Assembly (NCBI GenBank): GCA_025642075.2
Contig: JAODUO010000045.1
Span: 757,001-821,000 of the forward strand
Direction: 5' to 3'
Length of the DNA: 64,000 nucleotides
DNA from: Ridgeia piscesae
Taxonomy: Eukaryota > Annelida > Polychaeta > Sabellida > Siboglinidae
Part shown: positions 13,586-28,989 of the stretch, piece by piece
Numbering within the stretch: the first letter of the stretch is position 1
Layout: the number at the start of each line of letters is the position of its first letter
Notes under the pieces: generated by a model
Seen by the model: the letters and a program-made list of their open reading frames with translations, nothing else
What the model was told of the DNA's origin: nothing
Databases searched by the model: none
Translations under genes and position numbers: made by a program

Positions 13586-13825
13586 GACGGTTGGTAGGAA
13601 AAACACAGAGTTGGTTGGTATAAACCAGCAGAATTAGTTGGTATAAACCAGGAGATTGGTTGGTATAAACCAGCAGAGTTGGTTGGTATAAACCTGCAGA
13701 GTTGATTGGCATAAACCAACAGATTTGGTTGGCATAAACAAGCAGAGTTGGTTGGTATGAAACCAGCAGAATTGGTTGGCATAAACCAACAGAGTTGGTC
13801 GGTATGAAACCAACAGTGTTTTGGC
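13586..13825 (-). repeat. 22-23-bp degenerate minisatellite, about 10 copies
   Basis: GGTATAAACC recurs at 13618, 13640, 13662 and 13685, with diverged copies after that. The minus-strand open frames (YQPTLLVYTNQ-type repeats) are a by-product. Confidence 0.9.
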
Positions 13826-13829
13826 GGTG

Positions 13830-16800
13830 AACCAAAGAAAATTATTTCACTGATGTTGATTCCCAATATAGCAGTGTTTATTTATTCAGACTCTCTCTTT
13901 ACATGTTATCAATACAGTGCAGTGTTTTGTTATATTTTAAATACATTTTAGTTGGTGCTTGATTTAAACTACCAGGGGGTAGTGATTCAATTATCCGTTG
14001 GTAAGAAACCATAAAGAAAACACCCCATGTACATCCCGTACTCCACTTAAAAGTCAGAGTATACTGTATAATCCGATACCGCAGTGCAATGATAAATAAC
14101 TACAAGAATACGCATTTGAGGGTGTTTATGGACTGACGTACCTGTAGACACTCAGTGTAACTTTCCCACCAGTCTTCCTGAAGGGTTTTGTGACTTGGGA
14201 AGTAGCAACACTGCCATCACTTCCTGCCTTGTCCCACTCAACTGAAGCAGCGTAAACAAGAAGGTGTCACCAGTCGCCCTCAGTGCTGTGGTTATCAGGT
14301 GCAAGTACACTGGAGTAAGTGTGGTGTGGGGCCAGGCCTGAATATTTTTTGGTTGCCACAGTGCGAAGCCAAGCAGTATGCAAAGTACACAGATTCACAA
14401 ACAGAGATCATGATGTGATCACTACAAGTTGCTAGTGTCTTTATTCTTGTCCTACAGTAACCATGATAAAATATATAACAATTATGCCTTATACTCAATC
14501 TGTTACAACACATTGAAACTCTTCTGTCTACTGGATGGAGGTAGTAATAGAAGTACTTCCTGTCAGAGCAGCAAATTCCAGTCATCAACAGCTATGCATG
14601 GGAAATAAATATAACAAACAGTTTCAACAGCTTTTTTTAAAGAAGGAGGTAAATACTGATGTAAATCATGAACAAGAAATCACACCAAAATACGGCAACA
14701 TTTCAGAACCAGTCGCACATTTTTTACTGAATAGAAAGCGCCTACCCAGGGTAATCAGCCTATGATTGATCTGTTTATTTTGCAACATGCCACATACACG
14801 TATAGTGCTGCCACCTGTGCAGAAACCAACCGATGTGCAGAATCAAATCTGAGCCCGGATGTTTTAGGCTGGGTTCGCAGAACGAACCTCCGATAAACAC
14901 AACATGATGCAGTCGGAAAACGCACCAAGAAACCGCGCCACATGCGCGGGAATTAATATCGCTGAATCCCTCTCTCGGGGCTCGCCGAACAGAAGTCTAC
15001 ACAGAAAAACCATTTTGCTAGATTGGCCTGTGCCTGGAGGGACAGACTGCATATAGCGGCCTGGCCCCATTGAGATACCTACCTCCTGGCTATCACCTTA
15101 TATTATTTATAATGTTTAGTGGATCAGTGTCAGTTATTGACCAGCAGGGATAAACAAAGTGACCACACCAAGGAGCAAATACCCTGGGGGAGACATAATC
15201 TCTATTCCTCCATCTGTTGGACAGTCACTGACCTGTTAGGGTCAGTCAGAAGGGGACAGGCCGCTATACCATTTTCCAGTTGTCAGCCGGTTTTCAGTCA
15301 GGCATGCGAAATAACAATTAAGATTCTATCACAATGTTGCAAGTTGTTGCATGTTGTGTCTTTGAATCACTGGAGAGTTTTCATCCAGTCCTACGTGTTC
15401 TGTCAAGAGAAAACTGGACGTTACCTAAACCATCTGCATGGTCTCAAAACAGTCCCAAATAAAAATAACATACAACTGGTAAAAAGATGTGGAATGCAAC
15501 CAATAATAACATATGGTTAGCTTATGTTTAATATGCTTTCCTGGGATTGTCCCAAATCAGTGTTTTGGGTGGTAATTATAAATGGCTACCTGTTGGTGCA
15601 GTGTAGAGACTGGAGCAGTCATTGGAACAAGTGTGTATACGGTCTCTAAGGGTACTTACTGTTTAGTTTAGTATAGACCATGTTATGGTGTCATATGTCA
15701 TATTAGTCAACTATTTCATAGATGCAGCAGACTTTTTTCATTACGTTTGTACATTACATTGGTTCTTATTTTTGATGTTACAAACATTGAAGTTGTATCA
15801 GAGGGAGACAGACATTTTACTTATGATGAGCCAAAAAAGTATCCTACCTGGTACTTATTATTATTATATACCAAGTTTTTGAAGTGCTCTTTTCATGCGA
15901 TAAAGCTTGCTCAAAAGCACTTTACATATTCAAAAAATTGAAGAAAAAAAGTGTCATTATAAAAATCTACAATGGATACCATTACTATGTCCTTTTTAAA
16001 ACCAGCATCATAACTACATATACAAGAAATATATACAGATATAATATTGTTAGATATTACGCTATTCTTATACCCGCAATATCACTAACGATGTGAAAAT
16101 GACAACAACACCAATTTGAATATGAAATTACAAAACGAGGTGTAGGAATTCCAGATTAAACTGACGTCTTTGCAATGAATCATGTTAGTCTAGTCCTACC
16201 TCCTCCATGAGTGACCACTAGAGATCACCTGGAAAATGAAGAAAATAAAACAGATAATTAAACCCAAAGTATGGGAATTATTTCCCAGTCTCGCTCCTAA
16301 CTGCCTCCAAAGACCTGCTATGGCACTGCATCATCGAGAGATAATTTCTCAATCTTCTTGCGGAGCAAGCATCCAGTCCAGACACATAAAAGGCTTCTGG
16401 TCTTATAACAAGTCCATCCCAGGCATTTTTCCTCCTAATGTTCAGCATTACCAATCATTACCAGGGGTCTTCTCAAAACCACAGTCATTGGTGGCGATAT
16501 ATAAACTGTCAATTTTCTACGTGAAAACCAATAGTGACAGCATTATTGCTATCTACGTTGATGGCTAACTATTTCAGATGGTTTATGGGCACGTGAATTA
16601 TGCATGAAGGTTATCAGGAAATGACAGAAAAACATCTCAAGATGTGTGTGACTTCTGAAGCGAGAGTTGATGGAAGATTATGCCGGAAAAAAACGGGCTG
16701 ATTGGATTGACGAAAAAAGAACGACAAATGTATATTAATAAAAAGCTTCTCCAGCGCCTAAATCCAGTGCTGATTGTGTGCTCACTAATCCAAGCTCAGA

Positions 16801-18862
16801 TGCATAATATACTATATTTGATCATTACACACGAGGTCTTGAACAGGGAGGCACAACATTTATCACTAGACTAGGGCCCGCTGTGCTGTTATGGTGGAAA
16901 TACAATTCTGAAAAAAGGCGTAGTTCTATGCATAGGATAATGGTACACGTAGTTATATTTTCAGATGGTTTTAATGTGAAGGAATTTCATTATAGTATGG
17001 CACAGGCCACTACAGAGAAACAAAGTACAACTTATCCAGATGTGTATTATATGGGCCATACAGAACAATAATTCCTGGTTTCACATCAAAACTTTGTCAA
17101 AAAGTAAATGACTGCTGGGGCTTTTATCTTATGTATACAATACTCAAGGGAGACGCTAGTAAATATTAAGGGTTTATTCTCAATAACCAACAATTTGGTT
17201 AAGATTTTACCGTGTGTATTCTTTACAAGTTGCAAACCCATTTTCAAATATTTAGCCTGACACAATTAAAGTAGCCTTTTTCACTTTTTCCACAATCACT
17301 TATATTTAAAGGAATACTTATATTTAAAAAATAAAATATATAACTAAGGAGCACTAATTTGTAAATGTATGCACTGATGAGAGCGAGAATTTTTTCTATG
17401 ATAAACTATGATATTCCGCGTAGCCAGAAACTGAGAAGAAATGAATATATTTAAAACATGTTAGACTATGCAAATTTTTATTATGTTATTCCTGAAACAT
17501 CTGGAAATTGTTGAGCCTTATCTAAGTTGGAGGAGGGGGTAGCTCCATTGAGACAGGGCAGTTTAATCACCCCAATATGAGTCACCCACACTGGGGTATG
17601 AATAACTGCCAGTTCAGACTCACCAAGAGATATTTCCTCCTGTCAACAGCTGTGGGGAGAACTGACACATTCATAGGGGTAATTTGGACCCTCCCCTCTC
17701 CCCTGAGACTCTCCTCAAAATGGGTTGGATAAGACACTTTTCGTATGCATCATGCAATCTGTCTAATTTCACCTCGGGTAAGATCTCTGAAGTATCAAAA
17801 TACGTTCATTAGTGCTCAGGTGAATAAAATTACACCTAATATCCTGAATTTAACGTTTTCTAATAATAAGTATTAATAAATTCATTAGTAGAAATGCATA
17901 ATCTTCTGCATAATTTTCCAGAAAGAAAAAAATTCTTTATTACGTAATAAATGAATGAGAATTTTTTTCGCATAATTCTTTGAGAAAAATATCTTGATGT
18001 TCCATATAGGTCAGTCATCTTTGTCAAATGATGGTTTGAAACCAGGTTTGGTGATGAATTGTAGGCTCATCACCAAACTGTGGATGTTGAAATCACTCTT
18101 TGTTATTTCAACTTATCAGGATAATGTATTGGAATAAATAAACAGTACCTAACCAAAGCTGTGTTTGGATTACAGACTAATATTATGGGGTATGTCATAA
18201 CACCCTGGGCAGGATTTAGCAGATGTTCCGTATCTCTACAACCTCCTAAGTCATCTCCAGTGTGTGTCAGGGTCTGATTGACACATTCCCTACTGCTATG
18301 TAACCCCCTCATCCCAACTCCCTAGAGGGGTGGACGGATGGGGGATAAACTCCTCAGGCGCCAAGTTGTCTGGGACTGAGTGGTCTAAATCCTGTCAAAT
18401 GTAAACCTTGTCCACTCTACCTTATGGAAGGCATGGTCAAGCAGCTGGACATGCAATGTTACACAGTCAAACCGATGGTCATTTTGTACTGGACACAGTT
18501 GGTGCAGATGACATGTCTGTAACAAAGCAACAATGGAGATAAAGACACTGATATCTTTCTCACCCACCTGAGAGTCCACGTCTCACAAAGTGGATGAACA
18601 CGTTTAAAGACTGTCATAAGACCTATTATTTTAATCTTGTTTTTAATGTCTAGTTCTGTATACCTTTGTCTCACTACATTATATAATTTATTATTACTAT
18701 TATCACAGTAATATATTGATTTTAATTATCTACTAGTTAATATTTTGTCTACTTATTTATTATTCTTAACTGTTATGTCTGTCTTGATATTTTCAGGTCA
18801 GGTTTCTTTAGAATTGCAGTTATATCCCTTTTATTATTTATACATTTAATTAGCTCAGCAAG

Positions 18863-18863
<1 letters not shown>
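13830..18863. other. Unassigned AT-rich DNA
   Basis: No recognisable exon, RNA gene or clear repeat; open frames are short and composition-driven. Confidence 0.45.
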
Positions 18864-18929
<66 letters not shown>

Positions 18930-18934
18930 ATAAA
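18864..18934. repeat. (TA)n microsatellite
   Basis: About 60 bp of TA followed by TATATG variants. Confidence 0.95.
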
Positions 18935-19194
18935 AATTATATATTGTCTTTATATTTTTAGGTAAGTTTCTTCAGCACAACAATGTTCTAGTGTTGTATA
19001 CACTTAATTATATTTTGTATCTACATTGTGCAAGGTGGTACATGACTGTAAATAGCCTTGAACTAATCAGGAAATGAGTGCAAAAATAAACTATACTATT
19101 ATTACAATATATTGGGGGGTCATAATATCACAAAGCCCAAAAAATGCAGTGTTTCAAATTGTTGCTACGGACTGCTAGAAATGGACCTGTCATT

Positions 19195-19600
<406 letters not shown>

Positions 19601-19654
19601 AGGATGAAGTTTCTTCGGATACACAAAGCGATGTTCTACCTATTGCGATGTGGA

Positions 19655-19720
19655 GACCCACTGTGTGAAGTACCCACTTGTGAAGTATTCACTTGTGAAG
19701 TACTCACTGTGTGAAGTACA
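19655..19720 (+). repeat. Short tandem repeat of GTGAAGTA(C/T)TCACTT
   Basis: About four diverged 16-18-bp copies. Confidence 0.6.
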
Positions 19721-20765
19721 AACTTTAGACAATGACTACCTGAATCATTCAACCACTACTCAAGGCACAAACCCCACAGAGAACCACAATGCTTCAAGTC
19801 CAGTGTAAAATTCCTCTAGTTATTTCAGATAATTAGTACAAACACATCAGCCAGGTCTACCATGTGCTAGACTTGTGGCAAGACACCATCAGATTTATGA
19901 ACACAAAACACTTAAAAACAAAGCAAATTTATGTCAACCTATTTTAGGCAAGGGGGTCATTCATAGTGATTGTTGATATTTGTCTATATTGCTACATGAA
20001 TGAAAGAGACAAAGAGGGTCAAGTGTCAGAGATATTATTTTCCTAAGGTGGTCTTAATTGTGTGGTGGCTGGTTTAATGAGGTGACCTTAATGCAAGGGT
20101 CGACTGTACATTAATTCAGGTGGGAGGTCTGTGACTATGTTCTGTACAAAGATGTAAATGTTGACAAGATGTGACTAACACCTAATGTTGACTCCAAGAA
20201 AAATTAGGTTTTTGTCTGTGTAAAAAATGGATGAATAAACCTACAAAGGAATTTATTGAGCTGCTGCTGCCAAATTTATAACTCAATAACATGCTTAATT
20301 CTTACAGACACACAAAAATGTTATTCCACTTTGAAAAATAAGGTGCTAATGACTGCAAATGTCATACTCCTGGCCACTTTCCTGAGCAGCCAATATCCCG
20401 TGAACATATCGAGGAGCCATAATTCAGTGCGCAATCAATGCGTGTTGAAAGGACTGAATGCTGGATGTGCTGTTTTTCGTGGGCCTTCATTTCCGGGGGC
20501 GTTAATATGCAACCATTTTTCAGCATTAATGCATTTCCAGTTTGCCTAGATGAAAGTTTCGGCACGAGAAAGAGGCAATATGGAGAGATGTGATTGAATC
20601 ATCGGAGCCTGTAAGCCACGTAACGTCTTCTGAAATTACCCTGCATAGCACGGCATTTCTACATTAGTAGGTTGTAGGAAAACCATCAAATGAGCGAAAA
20701 GAGTAATTTGATGCCAGATGAAAACATAAGGCCTTCCAGAATGCATGCATACTTGTGTACAAACG

Positions 20766-20827
20766 TGTGTGTGTGCATGTACGCAGGCACGCACATGCAC
20801 GCGTGCACACACACACACACACACACA
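20766..20827 (+). repeat. Alternating purine-pyrimidine tract ending in (CA)n
   Basis: GTGTGTGTGCATGTACGCA followed by CACGCACATGCACGCG and CA repeats. Confidence 0.85.
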
Positions 20828-21237
20828 TCAAAGGGAGTCATATTATTGATTTTTTTTAGTTATAACATCTCAATATGAAACATTATCCAAATAATGTTTT
20901 TTTTACAATTGTTATCTTTCAATTCTAGTATTTTTGAAATACCCATTTTGAGTTTCACCCTATTATGTATACATATATATCAAGAATGTCAAATATATTT
21001 AATTTTTTATTATGGTGTTTGTGGTGACACTTGGTGGATTTGGCAACTCTGAAATATTATTTCTGCATTGCATATAATATATATTATCAGCTGTTGAACT
21101 ATTGAGATGAACAATAAAGCTGATATCTCATAGTGGACCTATGCAGATATACGAGTTCAGACCTGTCAAATACATGACAATTAGTGGGAACACAAAATTA
21201 CAGTATGTGTTGTATTTTATGGTACTGTATAATGTGT

Positions 21238-21266
21238 ATACACACACACATACACAATACACATAT

Positions 21267-21330
<64 letters not shown>

Positions 21331-21394
21331 GTACACACACACACACACACATTCGTATACACACATTCGTACACACTCACTCGTACACACTCAT

Positions 21395-21467
<73 letters not shown>

Positions 21468-21545
21468 AACACCACACACGCACACACGCACACACGCACA
21501 CACGCACACACGCACACACGCACACACGCACACACGCACGCACGC

Positions 21546-21582
<37 letters not shown>
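21238..21582 (+). repeat. Compound (CA)n microsatellite
   Basis: Three long CA blocks with TATATGTA and CATTCGTA interruptions and a run of CACACACG units at 21476-21545. Confidence 0.97.
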
Positions 21583-21589
21583 GTAACAG

Positions 21590-22713
21590 TTTTACCACAT
21601 TTGGACATATTCCTGAATAATACTGTCCATCATAGTTAAATATTTCCCAAAGTGGTTCCGACAAGGAAATTGACGGTTGCTCCCATTATCAGAAACAAAT
21701 AGAAACAATCGGGAGTTAAACAAGGCTACAACTGCTGAATACAAAAGACATTATTGTCACCTAAGTCTATTGCTGGTGTGTTGTAACTTGATACTGTAGA
21801 AGACTCAGACTATTACGAATGTTACCTGCTATTTATACACACAAGTTTGCAGTTTCCAGAAAATGCACACTGCCTCAAAGGGTCATAATTACATGTTCAG
21901 GTAAGTGCCATTCTGTGATCTTTCTCCTTGGTTAGAGGTAGGGATGACTTATTAATCTCCTGGCAAGATCAAGGCAGATCAAAGACGCACCCCTGGGGAA
22001 AATTATGGGCTAAGGATATCCTGCTTCAGTCGAATTGTGAGGTTCTGCAGGTTATCACCCAATGGACCACTCCAGGTTACACTGTGGGGGTTGCAGATTA
22101 GTGTCAGGTGCCTCTTGATGGTAATGATCTATGTCCTGTCTTCATAGATTATCACCATAATTTGTAATTGCTGTTATATGTTTGGTGCTTATTTTATAGT
22201 GGGGTAATCTTGTACAAATGAAGAGGCCATCAACATCAATGTTACTGGTGTCAGTAGAGTCAGAATATTTATTGTTATTAATAAGGAGTAAGTTGTTTAT
22301 GGTGTAATCTAATTATGTAATCTATAGCCAGTTGACTCATGAACATATGGTCCATGTTGTAGGTATTTTGTAAGGAATGGATGCTACAAAGTATGTTTAG
22401 TAAATATGTGTTCCTATTAATATAACACTAGCTTCTGTCCTGTCGTCTCAAGGAAGAAAAAGGAAAAAATAAAGCACCAGTTATTATCATCACAATTTTG
22501 TTTAATTCACAGTGGCGCCCTCTAGCTTGGAAGTTGATCACCATTCATATTCACCCTCTGATAATAATAATGCTAATTTTATCCAGTAAGTTAAACATAT
22601 ATCTGTAAATAACTGTGAATACAAGTTACTTTTAAACATGGTTAATTGGAAGATCAGAGGCAAATGGTCCAAGGATGTTGATCAATCAATCAATTCAAAA
22701 GCCCACCTAAAAA
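21590..22713. other. Unassigned DNA
   Basis: Nothing recognised. Confidence 0.5.
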
Positions 22714-22994
22714 CCATCCATCCATCCATCCATCCATCCATCCATCCATCCATCCATCCATCCATCCATCCATCCATCCATCCATCCATCCATCCATCCA
22801 TCCATCCATCCATCCATCCATCCATCCATCCATCCATCCATCCATCCATCCATCCATCCATCCATCCATCCATCCATCCATCCATCCATCCATCCATCCA
22901 TCCATCCATCCATCCATCCATCCATCCATCCATCCATCCATCCATCCATCCACCCATCCACCCACCCACCCACCCATCCACCCACACCCACCCA
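22714..22994 (+). repeat. (ATCC)n tetranucleotide repeat, about 65 copies
   Basis: Essentially pure CATC/ATCC units to about 22950, then CACC variants. Confidence 0.98.
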
Positions 22995-23319
22995 GAAAGA
23001 GGTAAGCAGACCTTGGCTCTTGGGAGGAGATAGAACAACAAACACCTAAAGTCAGCACATTAATTTATAGATGGACGACATATAAAAGACAGAGTTCAAA
23101 TGCAACAGCTTCTGTACCAATGTCTCGCTATTTTTGGAAATAACCCACACGAGTTGTTTGTTTAGTGGCAATGGCTGCCAGGTTATATTTACTATCAGTA
23201 ACGAAAAGTTCCACGGGAATTCTCATATGCACAAGGCTGCGTGTAATCTCATTATGTGTTTTTACAAATTCCCGAAGCTTCAGATGTGTGGCGCTGATTA
23301 TATGTCCCGCACTGAACAC

Positions 23320-23935
<616 letters not shown>

Positions 23936-26396
23936 GTAGCAATAAGCATAGGACTAACTGACAGCAGTGCTATATTCCAGGACGACATTTGTGGGATGAC
24001 GTGCAGATGTTTCAGCCATGCATTTCTAAATGCATTTCAAAAGCCAAGTTTTAAATTGTTCCAATGTACATGTCATTAATGTTAGGAACCGGAATCAAGC
24101 AATTATTAAGCCAGCCAAATGTAATGTAAATAAATCAGATCTGTACCGAGTCCAGCAAGAAATATTGGTTGATCAAACAATTACATGTGCATTTGAAATG
24201 CATTTAATTGGCTGTATAAAAATCAAATGTTTGTGGTCGCATTGAAATGCAAATGTTTATTGATAATCCTGGCTGTATTTTAGTGTGCACTGTGCACGTG
24301 AATGCAGCCACCGACAAGGTATATTAGAACAGTTCTGTTAGTATTTGTTTATATGACACATGGCTGTATAACTACTGAAATGCCAGTCAGATACAGATCT
24401 TACTTTTGAAAACTTCTGCCTACTATGTACAGCATATGTGTACTATATAAAATAAGGAACATGACCATCATTGTATAATTGTGTGCAATATGCTGACAGA
24501 TGCTATAAAAAACTCTCTTACTAGAACAATTTCTTGCATCCATAATTAATTACCCAGTAACTGTTGTTAGCCATGCGTGATAACTTAATCACCTAATTAG
24601 TAATGTTTCATTACTGCTAAAGACAGACGTTTTCCCAAGGGAAGTCATACTATAGATTATTACTATTTCCTGGCCACACACAGAGAGGGTAACTACAGAA
24701 CAGTGCCTCCACCTGGTGAATGACAGGAAACTAGGACAAAGTGCTACTGGAACCTTGCATGGATAAAATTATCTAGTAATAAACCTAACATAGATCCATT
24801 CATTGCAAACTAATGGGTGGAGTTCATTTCAAGATAAATGTTACATTTAAAACCCATGGCTAAAGTTAGGAGGTAGAATGAATGATACATTGGACATTAC
24901 TGAGAGAACTACTAGTAATCAGCCACAAGGGTTTATGGGTAATTTACAGGAAATAACCATAATGAACCGCTGATGGTTAGTCAGCGATGATGGTTACTCA
25001 CTGCCAGTACTTAGACAGGATCACGTGGACACACAACTGGGATGATGTCATGAAATAAGAAATCATGGTGCAAACTTTGCACCAGCCGAGACAAATTTAC
25101 GAACTCCGTATTCATTTTTTTCTGCACAACAAATTGCAACCCAAAATACCCGGAAATAATCCCAGTAATTTTGAGAATTATGGAAACTGGTTGTAGAGCA
25201 CTGCATTATGAAGGCATTGGGAGGCACGAGGATCAGCCTATCTCATCGATGAGTCATAAAACGTCCATCTCTCAGGTCGGACGCCGTTTGTAACATTGAT
25301 CCTGGCTCGGTCTACCGGTCAAGCGGCATTAATGGCGAGAAAGGCAAGGCCATTTCCGAAGAATTCCTACATAAAATACATCACAATACCACCACTGCAT
25401 ACTGATGGTTTACCGGGATTGGAAAACGTACCTAGTAACGATCGCAGGGATTGGGAAAATGGGAGCGGGAAGAAGTGAGAAGGATTATAGAAGAGCCTAA
25501 GGGTGATGCCTTCGTTGATTGTGCATAATCTGCCAAGGTTGTTTCTGCATGCAGCGCAGGGTGTCTTCAGCATATGACAGTTGTTAATGATCTACTAATT
25601 ATTCGTTACTGTCTGCAAATGTTTGCGAGGTCCAGATTTGTGAACGGAAGTATTGTGATTACCTGGTACATATCCACTCACAAATTCATTGTGAACATTT
25701 GCAGACAATAATTGATAATCAAAATTACACGTGACCCTTGTCAAAGAATTTCAACACATTACTGGGGTGTGTGATGGAATGTGTGAATGTTCAACATGTT
25801 TGGCTTCCATTTCTGATAGTAGGTGACAGGTTACATCACTGATAGTTAATGACATTATGACATAGGTTTGTATGTAATGTATTTTAATATAATAATAACA
25901 ATAATTCTTTTGAATACGATTTATTACATGCAACAGAGTAAAGTATTATCACATCACCTCTCACTATTAAGGCAGGATTGAGCAATATAACCTGATTATC
26001 AAGATGACCTGATTAGCAAGGTGATTGTATTAAATGGGCTATACCTTACTGTTATGTATATGAAATAATTAAGGACTTTCCTAGGGTGGCCTTAATTGTC
26101 AGGTGGCTGTAATATCAAGGGACTGTAATATGAGGTCCAACTGAACAATGAACAATGAAAATGCTGTATTTTCAACATCACATGATTATTGATTTATTCA
26201 AAATAGAAACTGTCACATTCACCACATTCTACAACCACAGTGAGAACACACTTGTAGTGTATCCGTTAAATATAATTATTCTCAATTCTTACCTCCGCCA
26301 ACCTAGCAAAGTTATTGAGAAGATGCATCACATTCAGGGGTGGATTCAATTACATTTCTGAACCGCAGTTACACTGCCTCGTAAAAACTCACTTAG
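23936..26396. other. Unassigned AT-rich DNA
   Basis: AT-rich sequence with short palindromes such as GCATTTGAAATGCATTT near 24190. No exon recognised. Confidence 0.45.
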
Positions 26397-26615
26397 GTCA
26401 CTTCAAAAAATCAATGACGAATAAAATTATGTCACTTGAAAAAAATCAATCACAAATAAAATTACGTCAGTTGAAAAAATCAATTACAAATAAATTTGTG
26501 TCACCTAAAATACCAATGACACATACAATTACATCACTTCAAGAAATCAATAACAGATACAATTATGTCACTTCAAAAAATCAATAAAACACAATTATGT
26601 CACTTCAGAAACTCA
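26397..26615 (+). repeat. Degenerate ~35-bp minisatellite, about 6 copies
   Basis: Units of the form GTCACTT(C/G)AAAAAATCAAT followed by an A-rich part and AATTATGTCACTT. Confidence 0.85.
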
Positions 26616-27224
26616 ATTACACTGCTACATGAGAGATACGTTTATCATTACTGCTAATTTTAGACCAGGCACTTTCTGCTACGGCTGGCTGAAATAGAAA
26701 TTATCAGTTATAGCAAACATAGCCTCATAAAAGTACTACTAGTTTTGTAATACAGTGCTACCTGTGAACAGCTACATTTTAATCAACCTATGAATACATC
26801 ATTGCACATTAAAAAAGGAAGCAATGTTATTTTTTAACAGAGGGTTTTCTTATTATTCAGAAACCCCCCAAAAACCATGGTTACATAGCACTGTACTGCA
26901 ACTGATGATGACATGTGACATTCAGTTTTACAATGACCGTTTTAGAAACCTCCTCAACATAATCATTCCTGTCTACTTCAATGCTGACTGTGTAGACACT
27001 AGACTAGACACTAGGAGCCTGAGTATGTTTAACTCTAAACTTACTGATTTTCCATATGAACAGTACACATGAAGTACTGTAATGTCGATATAGTTCAATG
27101 CCTTCCCTTTTCTATGTGCCATCTAGTGGGGAGAGTGGGAAGAAAATATTTGCAGAATTGGCAGGAGTATTTAAAATAGGTAAATTCTTCGGTATTTACT
27201 CTTGTTGTCTGATCAAAGTGCCCC

Positions 27225-27492
27225 ACACTCCCCTACAGGGCAGATCTGTTCACACCATCATCACCGCTACTTCTCTGGGAAGCATTCAGCCATGCAGCAG
27301 TTAATGCACAAACACATGTCCACCACTGTCTACAGCCAAATAGTCATCCACACAGCCGGGTGAACTGGAGCAATGTGGAGGTAACTACCCCGAGGCTTGA
27401 GATAGCAGCACTCAAGACGATTCAAGCGTAGAGTGTGTACTGTGTAGACTGGGAGTTGGAAGCCCTAACCACAGAGCCAACGTGACTCACAA
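27225..27492 (-). mobile_element. tRNA-derived SINE-like element
   Basis: On the minus strand a head at 27492-27419 has an A-box-like TGGCTCTGTGGTTAG (27479-27465) and a B-box-like CGCTTGAATCG (27429-27419). The body continues through TTGCTCCAGTTCACC and CTTCCCAGAGAAG to GAACAGATCTGCCC. The body is shared with the copy at 19.2 kb and probably with 13.1 kb. The tRNA-like head is seen only here. Confidence 0.5.
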
Positions 27493-28619
27493 GTGAGTGG
27501 AGACAGAAAACTGTGGGAGTGGAAATGGGGAATGTAACTGTGATCAGCTTTGGAAAGGGAAGAACTCAACTCAAATCAAGGCTCCATATCAACATTAGGC
27601 CCACTCTGGGCTTTCAACGCAAAGATGACACCAGCACGGCAATCTTCTTAAATCTGATGATTCATTCCATCTTGTGTATTTACAAAGATGTCGATTCTAT
27701 AAATCACTGACATACGCCGTCGGTTCAGTTTCTAAGGCAAATCTCCGTCCACTGTTGCCAGCCACTCGACCAAGTGTGCCTAGGAGACAACCCAAACATC
27801 TCAGTAACGAAATTCATAAAATGCTATTTCAGCGTGGAAATCGCATCGTTCCTCTGAAAAGCGCCGACTGTAAGTTGATTCTGTGGCAAGAAAGACAGGA
27901 GGGAGACGTTTTCCGTAAGTGGTCCTTCGACAAGTGGCGAAACCCCCGATAACGACGGCCACTCTGTCAGTGTGATATTGAATCAGTGGTGTTGATGTAG
28001 TTACGCGGCCACAAAGCCAGCCAGATTCACTTATTGTGTCATCTCATGTCCCACGTTGAGGTGATTTAGTGGCTTACAATGTTGACAACACGATCAGTAC
28101 ACCATACTGTAATCATCCAATCAGATTTCTTCTCAGTGTTGCTCAATAGTTCCGCCTATTATTCATCGGATAATACGCTGTGAACCCGAGACTTACATCA
28201 CATTTACAGTATGGTGATGATAAATAAAAAATATTAAATATACCATATGTACCACTGATTGATTTATTAGCATTTAGAAAACATTCTTATTATTATGTAT
28301 AGTACATTTTGTTGAAGATAATTATGCTAAGAGATTTTTTTCATGGGTAGGTTAGAAAGTAAAAGATCAAAACATGCAAATAAACACACTGTAAGTCAAT
28401 AGTTATTAACATCTTGGCTGATTCTAGGCCAAAGAACAGACACAACTCCTATGCCATCCTTCAATGGTTATAAGGGCAAACTCTAATGAGACAAAGCCTG
28501 TTGCATTTGTCAAACAAGAAGGTATGAAAACATCTTGGGTAGGAAATGCCAGGTAGACTGTCTCCATTCATCCTGTCTTCTTTTATGTATGTTGGCTTCA
28601 TGTATTATGAATACATATT
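27493..28619. other. Unassigned DNA
   Basis: No exon recognised, although 27720-27960 is less AT-rich than its surroundings. Confidence 0.45.
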
Positions 28620-28797
28620 CACACACGCATGCACACATGCATGCACCCACCCACCCACCCACACATACATACACATGTACATGCACACATGCATGCACAA
28701 ACACAGGCACACACACACACAGACACGTATGCATAAACACACACCACACACAACATACACACACACCCAAATGCATGTACAAACACATGCGCACACA

Positions 28798-28830
<33 letters not shown>

Positions 28831-28923
28831 CACACACAAACACACACACAAACACACATACACACACGCACACCCAAATGCATGTACAAATGCACGCATG
28901 CATGCATGCATGCATGCACGCAT

Positions 28924-28954
<31 letters not shown>

Positions 28955-28985
28955 CAAACACACACACACACACACACACACACAT
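28620..28985 (+). repeat. Compound CA / CATG / CACG microsatellite
   Basis: CA repeats with CATGCATGCATG and CGCACGCACGCA blocks. Confidence 0.95.
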
Positions 28986-28989
28986 GTTG

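Noticed and set aside
27513..27952. Forward open frames of 65 and 92 codons
   Set aside because: No family resemblance, no supporting splice sites and a nearby SINE-like element.
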